DNA of 64,000 nucleotides from Edolisoma coerulescens (GCA_013397115.1 VWZW01000522.1:310001-374000); one strand, 5' to 3'. Numbered from the stretch's first letter, positions 46,837 to 60,785 are shown. Made by a program: numbers and translations. Notes: generated by a model from the sequence alone, not told the origin.

Positions 46837-49486
46837 CCCAGCATGGACTTCTTTCTGCTAAAGAGTTTGTCTGTGATAAACAGTGTGAACTGCTTGGCTA
46901 GTTATCTGGCTACCAAATGCTGGGCAGTGCAGGCAAGAGGCATCTGCCATAGATCGACATGAGAGATGTCGCAAATACTAAAGTTTCCTTCACCAGCAAC
47001 AAAACTTTTCCTTATTTTTTTCATACACATTTCAGCTCTTCGACTATCTACTTATTTACAATGAAGACTCATTTGGAGGCCTTACTATTCTTCTGCTGTG
47101 AACCAGCTCACCCGGAACTGCCGAGGGTTGTCCAAGGGTCAGATGTGTAAGTACTGTTTCACCCTTCTTCACTCATATTGTGCAGACCCTTCAGAAGTTT
47201 CCATGTTCTGCCTTAAAGCACCTTCATGTTATTGTAACTGGTGATGGAAAAAAAAATTAAAACCAGCTGAGCCATGGATTTCAAGGTGCAATCTAATCAA
47301 GAGTAAGTCACTCAGCTTTACTGAGTATCGCTCTCTCAGCTTAGCTAAAAATCTGTATAGAAAGCAACAGTGCACTGACGATTTGATACTGCACCTGAAA
47401 ACTCCTTTTGTTAGAATAGCTAATGCAGTGTACCTTAAGTGGGCTTATGGATGGATCGCAAAGGAATTTAAACACCCTTTGCTGCATTTCTATAACTTTA
47501 TAAAAAAGATGTAGATAAGGAGTGTGCAATATCTAACTAAATAATGCCATTGCAGGCATCAAGAATAAATTCTCATTGTTAAATCATGACTCATAACTAG
47601 AGTTGCTTTTCAATTATTTGCTTAAGGGCTAGAGAGTACAAAAGATATACATGACACACTTCAGATTCTTGTTGCTTTTTTCATTTTATTTTTGGTTGAA
47701 CACACCAACCTCAGAAAAACTATGCTAATCTCTTTCACTGGAACTGATCTGCCCTCAGTCTTTGTGTGTGGCTGACACTGCTGGTAACCCCCATTTCAAA
47801 AAATAAACACATTATCAGCACACACAGGAGGAAGCATCTGAAATCTCATCTTTGTCTTTCTATTTGGTCTTCCAGTCAGATTGTTTTACTCATATAGAAA
47901 CTCACCCCTTTTAATGACCTTACAGGAGCTGCTAAAATGCTCTGTCATGTGCTTCTTATGTAAGTAAGGCTCCATTTAATAACTTGGTTCCACCCTGAGT
48001 GCAAGTGAAGAAATTCAGCATGAAAAATGGTGAGAGAAGACAAAACACATCATGTAGTTCTGGTAGCAAAACATGGGTTTGCTTTCTGGGTTCATTGTAC
48101 CAGCAAGACCACCCTTATGGTAATTTGCTCTTTCTTTGGCATGTGAAAAATAATTCGAACTGAAAAATAAATAAAAAATCCAGTACCTCTTTTCTGTTTC
48201 CTTTATGGGGCCTATGTTTGTTCTTTATGACAGGAATGGCTTTTTATAGACCAAATTTATACCTCTGAATTCAAATTCAGAAGGATGAAAAGGAACATAA
48301 AAAGAAAGATTATGCAAGAATACGTGAAATTATTTCTTGAAGCCTCAAATATTATACAAGCATATATTTTAATAGAATGAGGAAATAAAATCAGATAAGA
48401 CAGGATGCTCCATGTATAACTTATCATCAGGATTTCAGCAATGAAGGTTCAAGTGAGCAGGTGATAGAGTTTAACAGCCCGAGAGGAAAAGCTTTGTGTC
48501 TGCTGGAGATAACAGCTGGACATCGGGTGACAATGTACTACTGCTAAGCAGTGGATATCCTACCCAAGTATCTAAACAGGAGCATAGTATGCAAGATGTG
48601 TGAAATAATCCTCTCCTCAGGACTGGAAAGGCCACAGAAATATATGGAATATATGGGATCTCTGGCAATCACAAATCTAGAAGGATATTCCTCACAAGGA
48701 CCCAGTGGAGGTAGTGCAGAGGAGACAGAGGCATGGCCAGGATTTCAGGAAACGTGAAATGGTCTCATTCAGCCAAGAGCTGGAAAGGTTGTGGGGACAT
48801 ATGATGGACCCTTGAGTTGTCTCAAAGGGTACAGCACAAAGAAGAAGGGGTCCCTGACTCAGGGCAGGTTTGGAGCACGTCCCCTCCCTAGAGATGAAAG
48901 AGACAAGGAAAAAGCCCCTGTGGCCTTCAGCCTGCTTTTCCTGGGGGAATTTCTTTGTTTTCTGTCATATAGACCACTGGACATTTATAACCTGAAATGT
49001 GGCTGAGAAAGCAGTGTGAGAGGGCCCATCGTGCTGTGGCCTGGCAGTGGCTGTCCCCAGAACTGACAGAAGAGCTTGGTCTTCTAAGGTGCATCTGTCA
49101 TGCCTACGCCCACTTCATCCTCCTGCGCAATCCATCACAGATAAGCTCTCTTCTTGGTTCAAAAATGGTTCCAAATCTTGGCAGCAACTTAAAAATCCCA
49201 AGAACCTTGAAAGAATACATTTAGGTTGCTTACTTTTTGGTTTTCAAGTGTTATAGAGAATGTCTGTACTGTTCGCTCAGGGCACATAAGCCTGCTGCAG
49301 TCATGTTCCTGCCTGACTTAGGCACCAAGTTTTCTACTTTTATCCATCATCACAAGACAGTTCATTGGTCCATTTTTTTAAAGGTAATGAGTGTTCACCT
49401 GTCTCATGAGGACCTCAAATCTCAAGTTTCATGACTTGAATATTCTTTATCTAAAGTCCTCGGGTATTGTATCCTGCACGTTTCAA

Positions 49487-49532
49487 TTAAGTTCTCCCAC
49501 TGACTTCATTTAAGTTCTCCCACTGACTTCAA
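49487..49532 (+). repeat. 23-bp tandem duplication
   Basis: TTAAGTTCTCCCACTGACTT occurs twice in direct tandem with a 23-base period. Confidence 0.9.
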
Positions 49533-49774
49533 TTTGAATGGTACGAACCCTCAACTCAGAAAATAGGACACTCATGAGTCCAAGTTCATTCTTATTCAAT
49601 AAAAGTGCCACTCTACATTAAACTGCATCCTGTATTTGAGAGTTATGTTGGATACGGAGAAATTTTGAAACTGACACTTTTTCAGAAACAGCCTCCAGCT
49701 GCAGAGAAACAAATTGCTTTGTGTGTTGACCGTATTTTTGTCTCCCTCATTTAAACTTCAGTTTATTTCTCTGT

Positions 49775-49870
49775 CTGCCCTTAGGTTTGAACCTTTCAGA
49801 GTAGAGATCATGTTCGTTTGAAGATGCCTTGCACAGAGCTACTATAGGTGCACAACAGTGCAAATGCAAC
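49775..49870 (+). repeat. Possible ancient amniote repeat end
   Basis: The order TTAGGTTTGAACCTTTCAGA, GTAGAGATCATGTTCGTTTG, TTGCACAGAGCTACTATAGG and TGCAAATGCAACA resembles a common old repeat terminus (TTAGATTGTGAGCTC, CAGCGCCTAGCACA, TACAAATAA). Alignment is by eye and loose. Confidence 0.3.
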
Positions 49871-50654
49871 AGCAGCAATTGCTTTAACGAAAGGCAATGA
49901 AAGCACTTTTTATCCTGCTTTAAAATTGTCTTAGAAATAGAAAAAAATGAGACATTGACCAAATAACAAGAAAGGGCAAGCCATTAATCATATCTTTAAA
50001 ATTATTGTGGTACTTTAACAAAAACCTGTCTTGAATAAGAAAATTTGAGTATATACAATTAAAAAGTAATGTAAATCCCATAAGTAAAGACCCAGGTTGA
50101 AACAGGTATGATATGAGTCAGAAGGATTTAATATATGCAAATAATCAGGACCAGATTATAGCATCCTAAACTGTAAATTGAAGTACTTAATGAGTTTATT
50201 GAATCTCTAAATTATTTCTGAGTTGTTCTGGTGAGTCAGGAAGGTAATGAGCACTGGGCAAGAATGTGGGAGTTGTCTATGGTCATATATATTTGTGAGA
50301 TTGAGGCTGTTGTGCTGCAGGTAGTCAGACAGTGGATGTGCCTGTTTCTTTGAAGTTTATTCTCTTTCATTTTCTCATAGACAAGGATAAAATCAGTGGG
50401 GGACACTGGGGCAGGAACTCCTAAAGAAGAAAAGCTGAAGCTCTTAAACCCCAAACTTTTGAGGAGCTGTGAGGAAATTAGTTGTAGCTGGACTCCTGTA
50501 GGACTCCAGAGAGTCTGGTACATGTGAAATGAAGGGTTGCTGACACAGGTGGGCCACTAAGAGATATGAAAGAGCTCTTCTGAGCTCCTCCAAACCAACA
50601 TCTTAAATCACATGCCAATGCCAAAAGAGCCTGCTTGTACTGGTTCTGGTGAGA

Positions 50655-50829
50655 CACTGAAAGGGTTTGTCCAGAGAAGCTGTGGATGCCCTATCCCTGG
50701 AAGTGTTCAAGGGCAGGTTGGCTGGGGCTATGAGCAACCTGGTCTAGTGGAAGGTGTCCCTGCCCAGGCAGGGGACCTAAGCTAGAGGTTGTTTAAGGTC
50801 CCTTCCAAAGCAAGCCATTCTATGATTTA
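50655..50829 (+). mobile_element. CR1 3' end fragment
   Basis: Plus-strand CR1 terminus: GAGAAGCTGTGGATGCCCTA, GAGCAACCTGGTCTAGTGGA, AGGTCCCTTCCAAAGCAAGC, CATTCTATGATTTA. Confidence 0.94.
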
Positions 50830-53800
50830 ATGGCTATTATTTCCGAGGCAGTACTTTGCACCTCTTGTTCCTATGTGCCATCTGCCACCAGCAGAACAAT
50901 TGTGAGGTGGAGGGGACACATGTACCAGGTAACAGGCATAATCTGCTTTTAAACAAAACTTTTTCCAGTAGGTGTTAAGGGCAGAAGCTCTTGGGGACTG
51001 CCAATTGTCTTGGTAAAGCTCTTCTACAGGCAGGATGGTAAAATAGAGGGCAAAACTCTTCTATCTTCCCCATCACACCCATCAGAGTAGTCAGTGTCCC
51101 TTTATCTGAAAGAACACGTTCTTTATAGCCAGTCTGTGTTCATGGGGGCCGACTCTACAGTGATATGTTTGTGATTCATTATATAAGTGGTAGTGACTGA
51201 TGTCATTTTGCATGTCATCAAGGGATTAAACACAATCCACTTAATACACACAAGAATAAAATTGTATTTGTGATTGTTGCTGATGACAAATGTTGGCTTC
51301 TAGTGTCAGACAAATATGAGGGCTTCCTCGAGGTCTGCCTATTTCCTTGAAACACCCAATTAATTAACATTTTGCCTACAGTAAGCAATTCACAAAAGTA
51401 AGCCTCAAACAGGCATTACTGTCTGTGTTAAATAAATTACTGTTCATCCTTTGTACCTCACCGTGTTATGAAAGTGAATCTGCACACGCCTCTTTTCAGA
51501 ATTGTGGTCTCCTAAAACTCTTATTAGTGTGAAAGTACCTAAAATCAAGAAGAAAGGTAGTTAGAAATGCAGGTGCCAAACACAGCAAAACACACCAGCA
51601 GCATCTGAGTGTCGTGTTCATTCTGGTATTGATTGGTGTCAAAGGACTGGAGCCTTGTGGAGATTTGTTGTTCTTTGGGATTACGCAAATTTGTTTATTT
51701 CTGAAATAGGAGTGTGTGGTAGAGGGAGATGTTCTCTGGGCCAGCTCCTGCCATCCTCCTTTGAACACGGGAAAGAGTCCCAGGGAGCTTCTGAAAGTTT
51801 TTTGAGACTAGAGGACACCATCCTTCTTTTGAACCAACCTTTTGAGCCAGCACTGAATTACAGGGGTTGTACAAACAATTATTTGGATTTAGAAAACAAT
51901 GTGATTCACAAAGCAAGCACTCTCTGGACCGGATTTCTTGGGAAAACGTAGAAAAGGCTTTGTCTGGTTTGTTTCCTGCTTCTAGGTCCCAAGAAAGGGA
52001 AAGAGCTTTTTTCAGAAGTGTTTTGGGAGACATCTGGGAATTGGACACCTCAGTCCACAAGCTAATGGCCTGGATAAACAGATGGGAAATCAGACTAGAT
52101 CAGACTGTTCTTCTTGTCATCATTCTTTTTATTCATTATTTTGGATGAAAGAATGAATGATTGTGCATGATTTGTATATTCATTTACTCATCATAAATCA
52201 TTAAGCCAAGACATTAAAACTAGCTGGTTTTTTTTGATGAAAGCAAACCCAATATATAAATTAATATTTTGCATTTCACAATCCTCATGCAGTCTATTTT
52301 TGCTTGATATTTGTAAATGTCCTTTTTATTTCCCTTCACTTTTTTGGACAGAGCTAACCAGGCCTTTTTTGTCTCTCTTTACCCTGGCATACTTAGAACT
52401 GATGCTGCACCTTCTAGATATGTTGCTTTTCCCCTCTCTCCATTTCCACTACAGATTTTTCCTTTAAGCTCATGATTAAAGGTAACCTCTGGGTAGGTAT
52501 CTGTGCTGCACATTAACGAATTTCTGTCCTTTTGCAGGGGTACTGTAGGGCCAAGCTCGAGTGTGGCTCCTCATTTTAAAACCCCTGTTTTACATTCTCA
52601 TTCTGGTCCTCTCTATCACTCAGAGTGTTAGTTGCAAGGAGGCTTTTGTTTGAGCCTGGGCAGCTGCCTCCTGGCAGGAGGAGTTTTGAGCAGCTGACCT
52701 GCCTGTGCTCATTGCTTGGTTAAAAACCTCCTCCATTTTCATATGGGTGGAACTAGGGGGAAAACAGCTTCGGCTTCGAAAGCATACTCAAGGAGTTCAG
52801 AATTGTTCTTCACCACGATCAGAAAACAGAACAAAAAAACAACAGAAAAGCTTTCTCAGATGTGAATACTGTACTACTCTGTGCCCAGACACAGCCATCG
52901 TGTTGTTGTTGCTCAAATAAAATGCGCTCACAGTGCACTTACTGAATGCAACTCATGTGACTCTGGAGAGGGGGGTCTTCCAGTGGGTCCTGGGGATGAG
53001 GGGACCTCCCGACCTCTGCGCTGTGAGCCTTGCGCCCCGGGATCCCCTCTGCCAGGTGGTCCTGGGACTGTGACATGGCAGCAGGCCTGCCCAGGAAGCA
53101 TTTTGGAAACAGGATTTATAATTACATTCTTTTCTGACTGTTTAAGCAGCACATTTTTCTTTGTTGAAGATGGGGATGCTGGCTGCTGCAGTTCTCACCA
53201 TTCTTCCTAAAGTCCTAAGGTCCACACTGCTTTTCCTCTCTGAGCCTCCTCTGACGGCCTGTGGCAAACAGAAGGAGATGCCTCCCTTGAGGCACCTCAG
53301 AAAGCAGTATAATGATTTTCCTAACGTTAGACCAGTGTGAAGATATTGCCACCAGTAGGCATCTCAAAATGGTGTCCAACAGCCCAGAATAGATAAAAGA
53401 GTGTTGCTGTAGTGCAATAAAAACACCCCACCTAGTCCTCTGTCATTCTGTATATTGTGTGCATGCTTGGTTTCCTTGGAGCCCAGAAATCTGATGTTAA
53501 AAAAGACGTCACATAGGCATGTGTATGCTTCTGTTTCAAACCACTTATTCACATCAGAAAGAAAATGTGCTTTAGAAAGATTTAGTCCCATTAAAAGAAA
53601 AGATTTTTATTGGGGGCAGGGGGGAGGAATTGTGTTTGGCAGTCTGCAATGTTTGATTGCTGTAATGGTAGTGACGGCAGTAATCTATTTTTTTTGCCTT
53701 GCTGGTAAATGGAAGTATCCAGCAAAGATAAAAGGTTACCAGCTGAGATAACTATCCTCTAATTAGTACTGCAGATTTTGGGGGGAAATTTAGAAATAAA

Positions 53801-55327
53801 GTGATGCAGCCTCTTAAATTTGTCATAAATAAGTCTAAACAGGAACAAGAGAAGTACTCAGCGTATGAACTGCAGCACCTAATCTGAGAGGGCTGCTCAG
53901 CCGTTTGGAGCAAAATACTACTCGACTTCGTTGCAGAAGGAAGAGAAGAAGCTTGTTCTGAGGACCACCATTTCCAAAAATCAATTCAGTCTGGAGCTTC
54001 TAACTCAGATCAAGTGCTCCTGAACTAGTTGTTCAGGGTATGTGGCTGGTATAGTCATAGAGTGCAGAGGTACGAAAGCTAATTTACACTTAGATAACTC
54101 AAGAACTGGTAAAAGATTAGGTATAGGAGGACAGACAACCAACAGTCTTGGTAGATTCTCCCAAATAATTTTGTCAAGAAAACTTTTAAACTTAGAAACT
54201 GCCAATTGTGAAGTATGAGGAAGAAGGAAAAATTCCTGTAGGGGAGCACCACTACTCTGGAGAGATGATCGGAAAAAAATTAAGCAGCTAAACTTATCTG
54301 TGGACTGAAATTATGGCAGCTCAGTAGCGGTGCATCAGCAGATCAGATGCCTCTGCCTTGGGGGAGCAAAGTCCAAGAAAGGATCAGCATCAGCTTTAAT
54401 GTTCTGATTTCAGTGCCTTTGAGACCCCACCCCAGCTATTGGTGCTAATAAATCCCACCAACACCTCAGCCCATGCCCCCCTTGAGCTGTTGCCAATATT
54501 CTGTCAGTGAATGTCTATGTCTTTCCCAATGCAATCAGCTGGTGGCAAAAGCTGAAAGCCCAAGGATAACTGCTTCCAGAGGGGAGATGTAGGGCAACGG
54601 GGACAGTTTTTGCACTGTCATCAAGCAACTTGTCTGGGCAGACATGCGTAAACATCTGGGAAAACTGACAGATACATTCCTGAACTCACCTGGACTAGCA
54701 GAGATGCAGTGCAGACAAGGAGGACCGGGGTTCTGGAAGGGTGTGCACTCATCTGTTTCTTCATCTCTTCCTTTGCCCCCACATGTTTTTCTGAAGTCAT
54801 GTGCTTGCAGATGAGGGCGTTTTGGCCCATTTGTTGTCAGCAAAAACTTCTGGAGGACTAGATAAAAATCACTGCTGGGCAGTGTTTGGAGCACAGCTGC
54901 AACCCAAAAAAGCTTGTCACTGCCCTCCTATTGCATCAACTCAAAGCCAGGGAAAGCCATGCAGGAGCTGCTCAGGGTGACTCCCCTGGGAGGCCATGAA
55001 GAAGCTGCATCCCGGGTTTGGTTGCCTCTTTGCATGCTGGTAAGGCCATGGTGGACAAGACCTGCAGCTGCTGGAAATTTATCATTCTTCACACATATTT
55101 GGGGAGCAAAGATAAGTCTGGATTGCACTGCAAAAAACCCTTGAGGCTGCTTATCATCAGACCATGCCACTGAGTGCTAATCAGAGCATCTTCTTTTAAA
55201 TGTCTTAGTCTGCTATTTTTAGGCTCTAAGTAGAGTGAAAAAAATTTACTTTTTTTCAGACAGGAAAAACACCTCTGAAAAAACAAAGTGGCAGAGAGGG
55301 GCATTCTTGGCCCCAGGTTTAGGCTGG

Positions 55328-55400
55328 CAGTTCTCAAAGTTTTTTCCACTGTGAGCCCCTTAACAAGTGGGGACGCGAGTTTTTAAATATACTAGGCCTC
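55328..55400 (+). mobile_element. Possible old hAT DNA transposon end
   Basis: CAGTTCTCAAAGTTTTTTCC resembles the hAT-Charlie type terminus CAGTGGTTCTCAAAC, and the following GTGAGCCCCTTAACAAGTGG fits elements of that kind. The matching inverted end (GTTTGAGAACC..CTG) was not found nearby. Confidence 0.35.
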
Positions 55401-55914
55401 GGAGGACAGGGAGGGCTTGAAATATGTGCTATTCATGGATGCTTTGCTACTGTCCTAAAAGCTATTTACCAAGCAAAATAACGCCACCCACACTTTAAAG
55501 TCCGTGACCATCATGTCCTTGGATAGTCCAGGTGGCCTCACAACTCCAACAACTCCATCTCCCTTGTCCAATTTCTCACCTCCACTATTCAGGGAGTGAT
55601 AAACACCGGTGCAGAGGTGACACAAGCACATAGAATTATCCAACCAGCAGTTCCTATGCAGCCAATGTCCACCCCACCCTCGTGAACTGCTTTTTACATA
55701 AAAACAAATGTAATTCTCAGAAATCCCAGGAGATCCAAATGCACCTAGGGCCAGGGGGATGCTAAGGTAGGCAATATGTGGTGGACTATGGCAAAGCCTC
55801 TGAGTAATCTCTGTGTGGAGGGCTAGACCAGCTGACCTCCTTAAGAGACACTCTTTTCTGGAGAGTGGTGTTACAGAAAGTTGAGCACATTTAAAAACTC
55901 TTAGGGTGATTCTC

Positions 55915-55941
55915 TTTTATAGGTGATTGACACCTATAAAA
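55915..55941. repeat. Perfect 11-bp inverted repeat, 5-nt loop
   Basis: TTTTATAGGTG, loop ATTGA, CACCTATAAAA. The AGGTG and CACCT half-sites face each other. Confidence 0.9.
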
Positions 55942-56423
55942 CAATCCAGGAATTTACTGGCATTTAAACCACACAGCATTAACAACAGGCTGATGTGGTT
56001 TCTGCCCACTGTGCTATTTACTGAGGAGACACTGGCTTTTTGTATGCTTCTGGAACAGTTGGCATGAATACAGCCCCTGTGGAGAACACATTACTGTCCC
56101 AGGATGAATGGCTGAAAATTGTCTTTGTCTGAAACCGGCCTTGTTATCCAGGAAATTGGGGTCCTTGACTACTCCTGTGGCAGAAACAGTCAGGCCCACA
56201 TTGTGCTGATAGGCAGTATCAGTTGGTGTATCAGAATGTGCTAATGCAGCACTTTTAGCTAGACGGCCACATTGCACAGGAGGGCTGAGCTCAGCTCCTG
56301 TGCCTCAACTCCTCCAAAGGCTGTCCCCGCTGCTGGGCCTGCAGCAGGGCTTTAGGCATCTATGGGAAAAGAGCGAGCATCACAAGGAGCTGCACCCGCA
56401 GGGTCCGACACCTTCACACGACC

Positions 56424-56745
56424 GCCTGACAGGAGGCTGTGGTGAGGTGGGGGTCAACTTCTTCTCACATGCAACAACTGATAGGATGAGAAGAAATGGC
56501 TTCAAGTTGTGCCAGGGGAGGTTTAGATTGGATATTAGGAAAAATTTGTTCACGGAAAGGGTGGTTAAGCACTGGGATAGGCTTCCCAGGGAAGTAAGTG
56601 GTTGAGGCCCAATCCTTAAAGGTATTTAAATGATGTGCAGAGATTTTGCTTAGGGACATGGTTTATTGGTGGACTTGGCAGTCCTGGGTTTATGGTTTAT
56701 GATTTTAAAGGTCTTTTTCAACCTAAAAAATTCTCTGTTTCTATG
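56424..56745 (+). mobile_element. CR1 LINE fragment, 3' end
   Basis: Plus-strand CR1: CTGACAGGAGGCTGTGGTGA, GTTTAGATTGGATATTAGGA, GGAAAGGGTGGTTAAGCACT (sense RLDIRKNLFTERVVKHWDRL), then a diverged tail AATTCTCTGTTTCTATG. Confidence 0.93.
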
Positions 56746-59700
56746 CATATTTTCCTGAAGTGGGAGGAACTGTTCTCACATTGAGTTCACAGTGCAAATC
56801 TTGAACAGATCTTGCTGATGCTCTGGAGACACTTGCTGCTTCACCATTTTGAGCACCCCAGGCAGCAGTTTAATTTTTCAATTCTGACACCAGACAAGTC
56901 AAAGAAACCAAAATGGTATCTATGACCCAAACCAGGGCAGCCTGGCTGTCACTGTGATTAAATGCATTGAAGGATCTGATCCTATTTTTGGAAAAGACTT
57001 TTTCAGTCTAAAACATGAGATAGCCAAGACTTTGCTTTTGATACGTTTTAAATAAGAAATCAGTCATAATAAATAGTTTTTGTGACTTCTTACTTCAAAA
57101 TAACTTTCGTAAAGAGAGAATGTCTATCCAACAATGCCCAACTCATATTTGGACCCACGGAAATAAGGTCAACTTGACAGGCAAATCACTACTACAGGTG
57201 TCTCTGGCAAGCAGGACCTTCAGGGACTGAATTTAGCAAGGTAAAAGCTCTCTGTGGTCAAGATCTTTTGTACAGCAAGTTTTGAAAGTTTAGCCTAGTA
57301 TTAGAAGGCAATACTCCACCCAGAGCTCAATGTCTTATCTGTAGAAGAAAATACATGCTAGGGAAAAAAGAATCCAAATCAAATTTGTGGATTTATGAGA
57401 TTTCTGCAGTTTGTCACGAAACTCCTGGCGCTGTGTTTTCCCCAGTGCAGTGCAGCACTGCTGGGATGGTGGACAGTAGCATCTCTGCAAAAAGGGACAT
57501 GTCACTGCATATGCAAATCAACCCCCTCTGTTGCAGTTCCACAGTCCCATGCCCAGTTTCTCTTCTGTCTTTGATATATGTTGGGTTGCTGACAACATTC
57601 TAAATGTTGCCCTAATACTAAGCTGTATGTATGTATAATTTTAACAATAAATTGCTACATTTATTTATGCAACTTAGGGAAACAATAGTTTGACTGACAT
57701 GTAGGGTGTTTTGGAACTTGATGTTTATAGCTGAAAATGAACAAGCTAAGAGCAGTCACGGAAAAAGAGAAGTCCTTATCCTTAAATAAAAGCAAAGTCT
57801 GTTTAGACCTGGGCTTCTTGTATCATTAGCCCTTCTAGAACAGTAAAAATTTATTCTCTCCCTTATCACTGCTCGTATTAAATATGTTATTGGAATATTT
57901 ATGGTGTCTCAGCTACAGTGTCACCATTAATGCCGTTCATATAAAAGCATCACCTGCAAAAATTTAAAAAGTCTGTGTAAAAGGATTACCACCATTACCG
58001 CAGCTTAATTGAAGTGTTAACTTGGTGCCCAAGGTAGAAAATTAAATCTCGCTGCTCTATATTTAGAAAAATAGAATTCTAGCCACTTCGGTCTTGGTTT
58101 CTTCTCAACTTTTGCTATTAATTGGAACAAATTTGAAAATTGGTGCTTTGAACAAGATTTCAAGGAAATACATTTTTCAACCTCCTATGGTTTGGGGATA
58201 CTTTTGATAGTGTTCCAACAAGTTATCCACAATAAGTTTTACCTATGCATCTGCTCTTGTAACTGCAGACTAAGGAAATAATTTCCTAATTTACATGTTT
58301 TCATTTACAAAACCATGTTATTTCCAAGTGTCTCTGTACTGTCAAGTATTGTATATTTTTCTTCATTATACCCTCATATCTTTCCTGTTTTGTCCTTCAT
58401 CATGTACACTAGAGTGTCTCACAAGCTACATATTAATTCTCTTCATGTAATTGGTTTCTCATTCACTGTAAATATGGACTTTCTTGTCCATTCTGAATCA
58501 ATTCTCACCTGATTGATAGGAGATTAACCAATGTTGAATGTTTGTCTCACCATTGTAAGAGACATCTGTGAACTGATTTCTTACTATAATTTTTTAAATT
58601 GACATAATTATTTTAAATGACACTTAGGGGATTCTCCTACCCAGGATTTTCAGTATAAACATCAATGATTGATTCCCAGGCTTAGGTAGAGGTTAAGCAG
58701 AGAGCAAGAAGTTTTATTTCTTGCTAAGGTTCCCTGAGAAAGAAGAGGCATAAAGTAGGCTAAAACACAGGATTTTAAAATGGTGTGTTATTTGTATGAC
58801 AGAGGAAGGAGTTGCAAGACTGTGAGCAGCAGTGCCCACCAAAGTCATCTGTCCTTGAGCACATGGGCACGTACACAGGTGGATGTTTCCATGCACATAG
58901 ATGCTGAGGCCCAAATCTTCCCTCACGCAGCCCGCTGCAATACAGCTTCTGCATCACAAACAAATGGGAAGCACAGTGTGACTGCCAGGTTGGTGCACGT
59001 ATTTTTGGCATATTGACCTTCTGTGGTTTGCTTTATTTTGCTGCCGTTTTTGAGGGGGGTATGATGTAGGGCAACTCACACAGACCTAACTGTGTGCAGT
59101 AGCACATTCTGCACAGTAAAGCTGAACGGTTCATCCCATTGTTAAATAGAAAGGAAAGACATTGTGCATTGCTGGAATGCAACCAGCTCTCAAGTCAAGA
59201 TTAGCATCCTGGAAACAGCAAACATTGGCAGCTGCGTACTTCTGAACCCAGCAGCTCTGCGCAAAGCTGGCAGTATGCTCTCAGGCTCTGCTGACACCAC
59301 AGAGCAACGCAGACCAGGGCCCATCTGCAACAGGACATGAGTGCAATGTGTGCATCCCCTCCCTGTTCCTGAGGGAGATCATCCACCAGGTCTGTGATAG
59401 GGGTAAATGCTGTGATGGAAACATCTGCCCTGATTCTTTTTGTGCAGGAGGGATGCAGGCCTGGTTTGTGCAGAGGTGTCCCTCTGTTTCCCAAATCTGG
59501 GAGGCCACGAGCTAAACAAATGGTGGAAATGGCAGAAGTGAAAATCTCTGTTTTGTGAGATGCTGGATTAACACCCCCAGTATGACCCTCAGACCGATGG
59601 AGAATTGTAAGAGCTACCTAGTAGGTTGTCTGTTGTAAAAATGCATCCTAAGTTTGGGAAACTGCATAAAGCAAAGATTTTAAGTAGTAGTTTTATTCAA

Positions 59701-59904
59701 AGCAAGAAAAAATATCTACAGATGAGTGATCCTTGTCAAATTAAATGATCCTTAGGAAAAGTCTGTGTATTACAGTATCTCCTGTGTAAAATAATCAGCC
59801 TGTCTTATCAAATGCACTTAACTGTTCGGTTTTGTCAGCCCAAACTGGAGGCAGGGTTTCTGAAAATTTTATATTCAGACTTACTGACTCTCTTGGCTGA
59901 ACAC
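56746..59904. other. Intergenic, possible conserved noncoding block
   Basis: No gene recognised. 57836-58096 is an AT-rich block of high complexity with clustered TAAT-type sites that looks like conserved noncoding DNA; this is a guess from texture. 58.8-59.5 kb is GC-richer with chance frames. Confidence 0.4.
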
Positions 59905-60785
59905 TGATTGTACGAGTGCAGGTTTGTTGACAACACCAAGCTGTGTGGTGCAGTTGATACACTGGAGGTAAGAAATGCCATCTAGAGGGACCTTGACAGG
60001 CTTGGGACGTGGGTCTGTGGGAACTTCATGAAGTTCCACCAGGCCGAGTGCAAGGTCCTGCAGCTGGGTTGTGGCAATCCCAAGCACAAACACAGGCTGG
60101 GGAATCCAGACCAAGAGCAGCCCTGAAGAGAGAGAGCGCTGGGACTCTTGGTTGATGAGAAGCTCAATATGTCATGGCAACGTGAGCTTGCAGTCCAGAA
60201 GGCCACATATATCCTGGGCTGCATGAAAAGAAGTGTGACCAGCTGGTGGAAGGATGCGATTCTGCCTTTCTTCTCTCTCATGTGACCCCACCTGGAGTGC
60301 TGCATCAAGCTCTGGGGTCTCCAACACAAAAAGGACATGGACCTGTTGGAATGAGTGAAGAGGAGGGTAACAAAGACTACCAGGGGGCTGGAGCACCTCT
60401 CCTATGAAGACAGGCTGAGGAGGTTGGGATTGTTCAGCCTGGAGAAGAGAAGGCTGCATGAAGACCTTAAAGCAGCCTTTCAGTAACTAAAGGGGACCCG
60501 AAAGAAGACTTTTTATAAAGGATGTGGTGACAGGACAAGAGGGACTGGCTTTCAACTGAATGAGAGTAGGTTTAAATTAGAAATCAAGAAGTAATTCTTT
60601 ACTGTGAGGGTGGTGCTGATTGCCCAAAGAAATTGTGGATGCCCCATCCCTGGAGGTGTTCAAGGCCAGGCTGGATGGGGCTTTGGGCAATCTGGTCTAG
60701 TGAATGGTGTCCCTGTCCATGGCAGGAGGGTTGGAAATAGATGATCTTTAAGGTGTCTTCCAACCCAAGCCATTCATTGATTGTA
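59905..60785 (+). mobile_element. CR1 LINE fragment with part of ORF2
   Basis: Plus-strand CR1 starting in ORF2 just after the RT catalytic box (GACAACACCAAGCTGTGTGG), through CACCAGGCCGAGTGCAAGGT, GAAGCTCAATATGTCATGGC, AGGACATGGACCTGTTGGAA and TTCAGCCTGGAGAAGAGAAG, to the 3' end AACCCAAGCCATTCATTGAT. Several stops and indels are present. Same general subfamily as the copy at 16.0 kb. Confidence 0.95.

Larger units (their letters stand above)
46837..50654. other. Intergenic, small repeats only
   Basis: AT-rich DNA with no recognised gene. It contains a 23-bp tandem duplication (49487-49532) and a patch at 49775-49870 that resembles the end of an old amniote interspersed repeat. Confidence 0.5.
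50830..56423. other. Intergenic, weak structures only
   Basis: No gene recognised. 51200-51440 has several TAAT/AATTAA motifs and could be conserved noncoding DNA. A hAT-like terminus (55328) and a small perfect palindrome (55915-55941) are listed separately. 54.3-55.2 kb is GC-richer with chance open frames. Confidence 0.45.
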
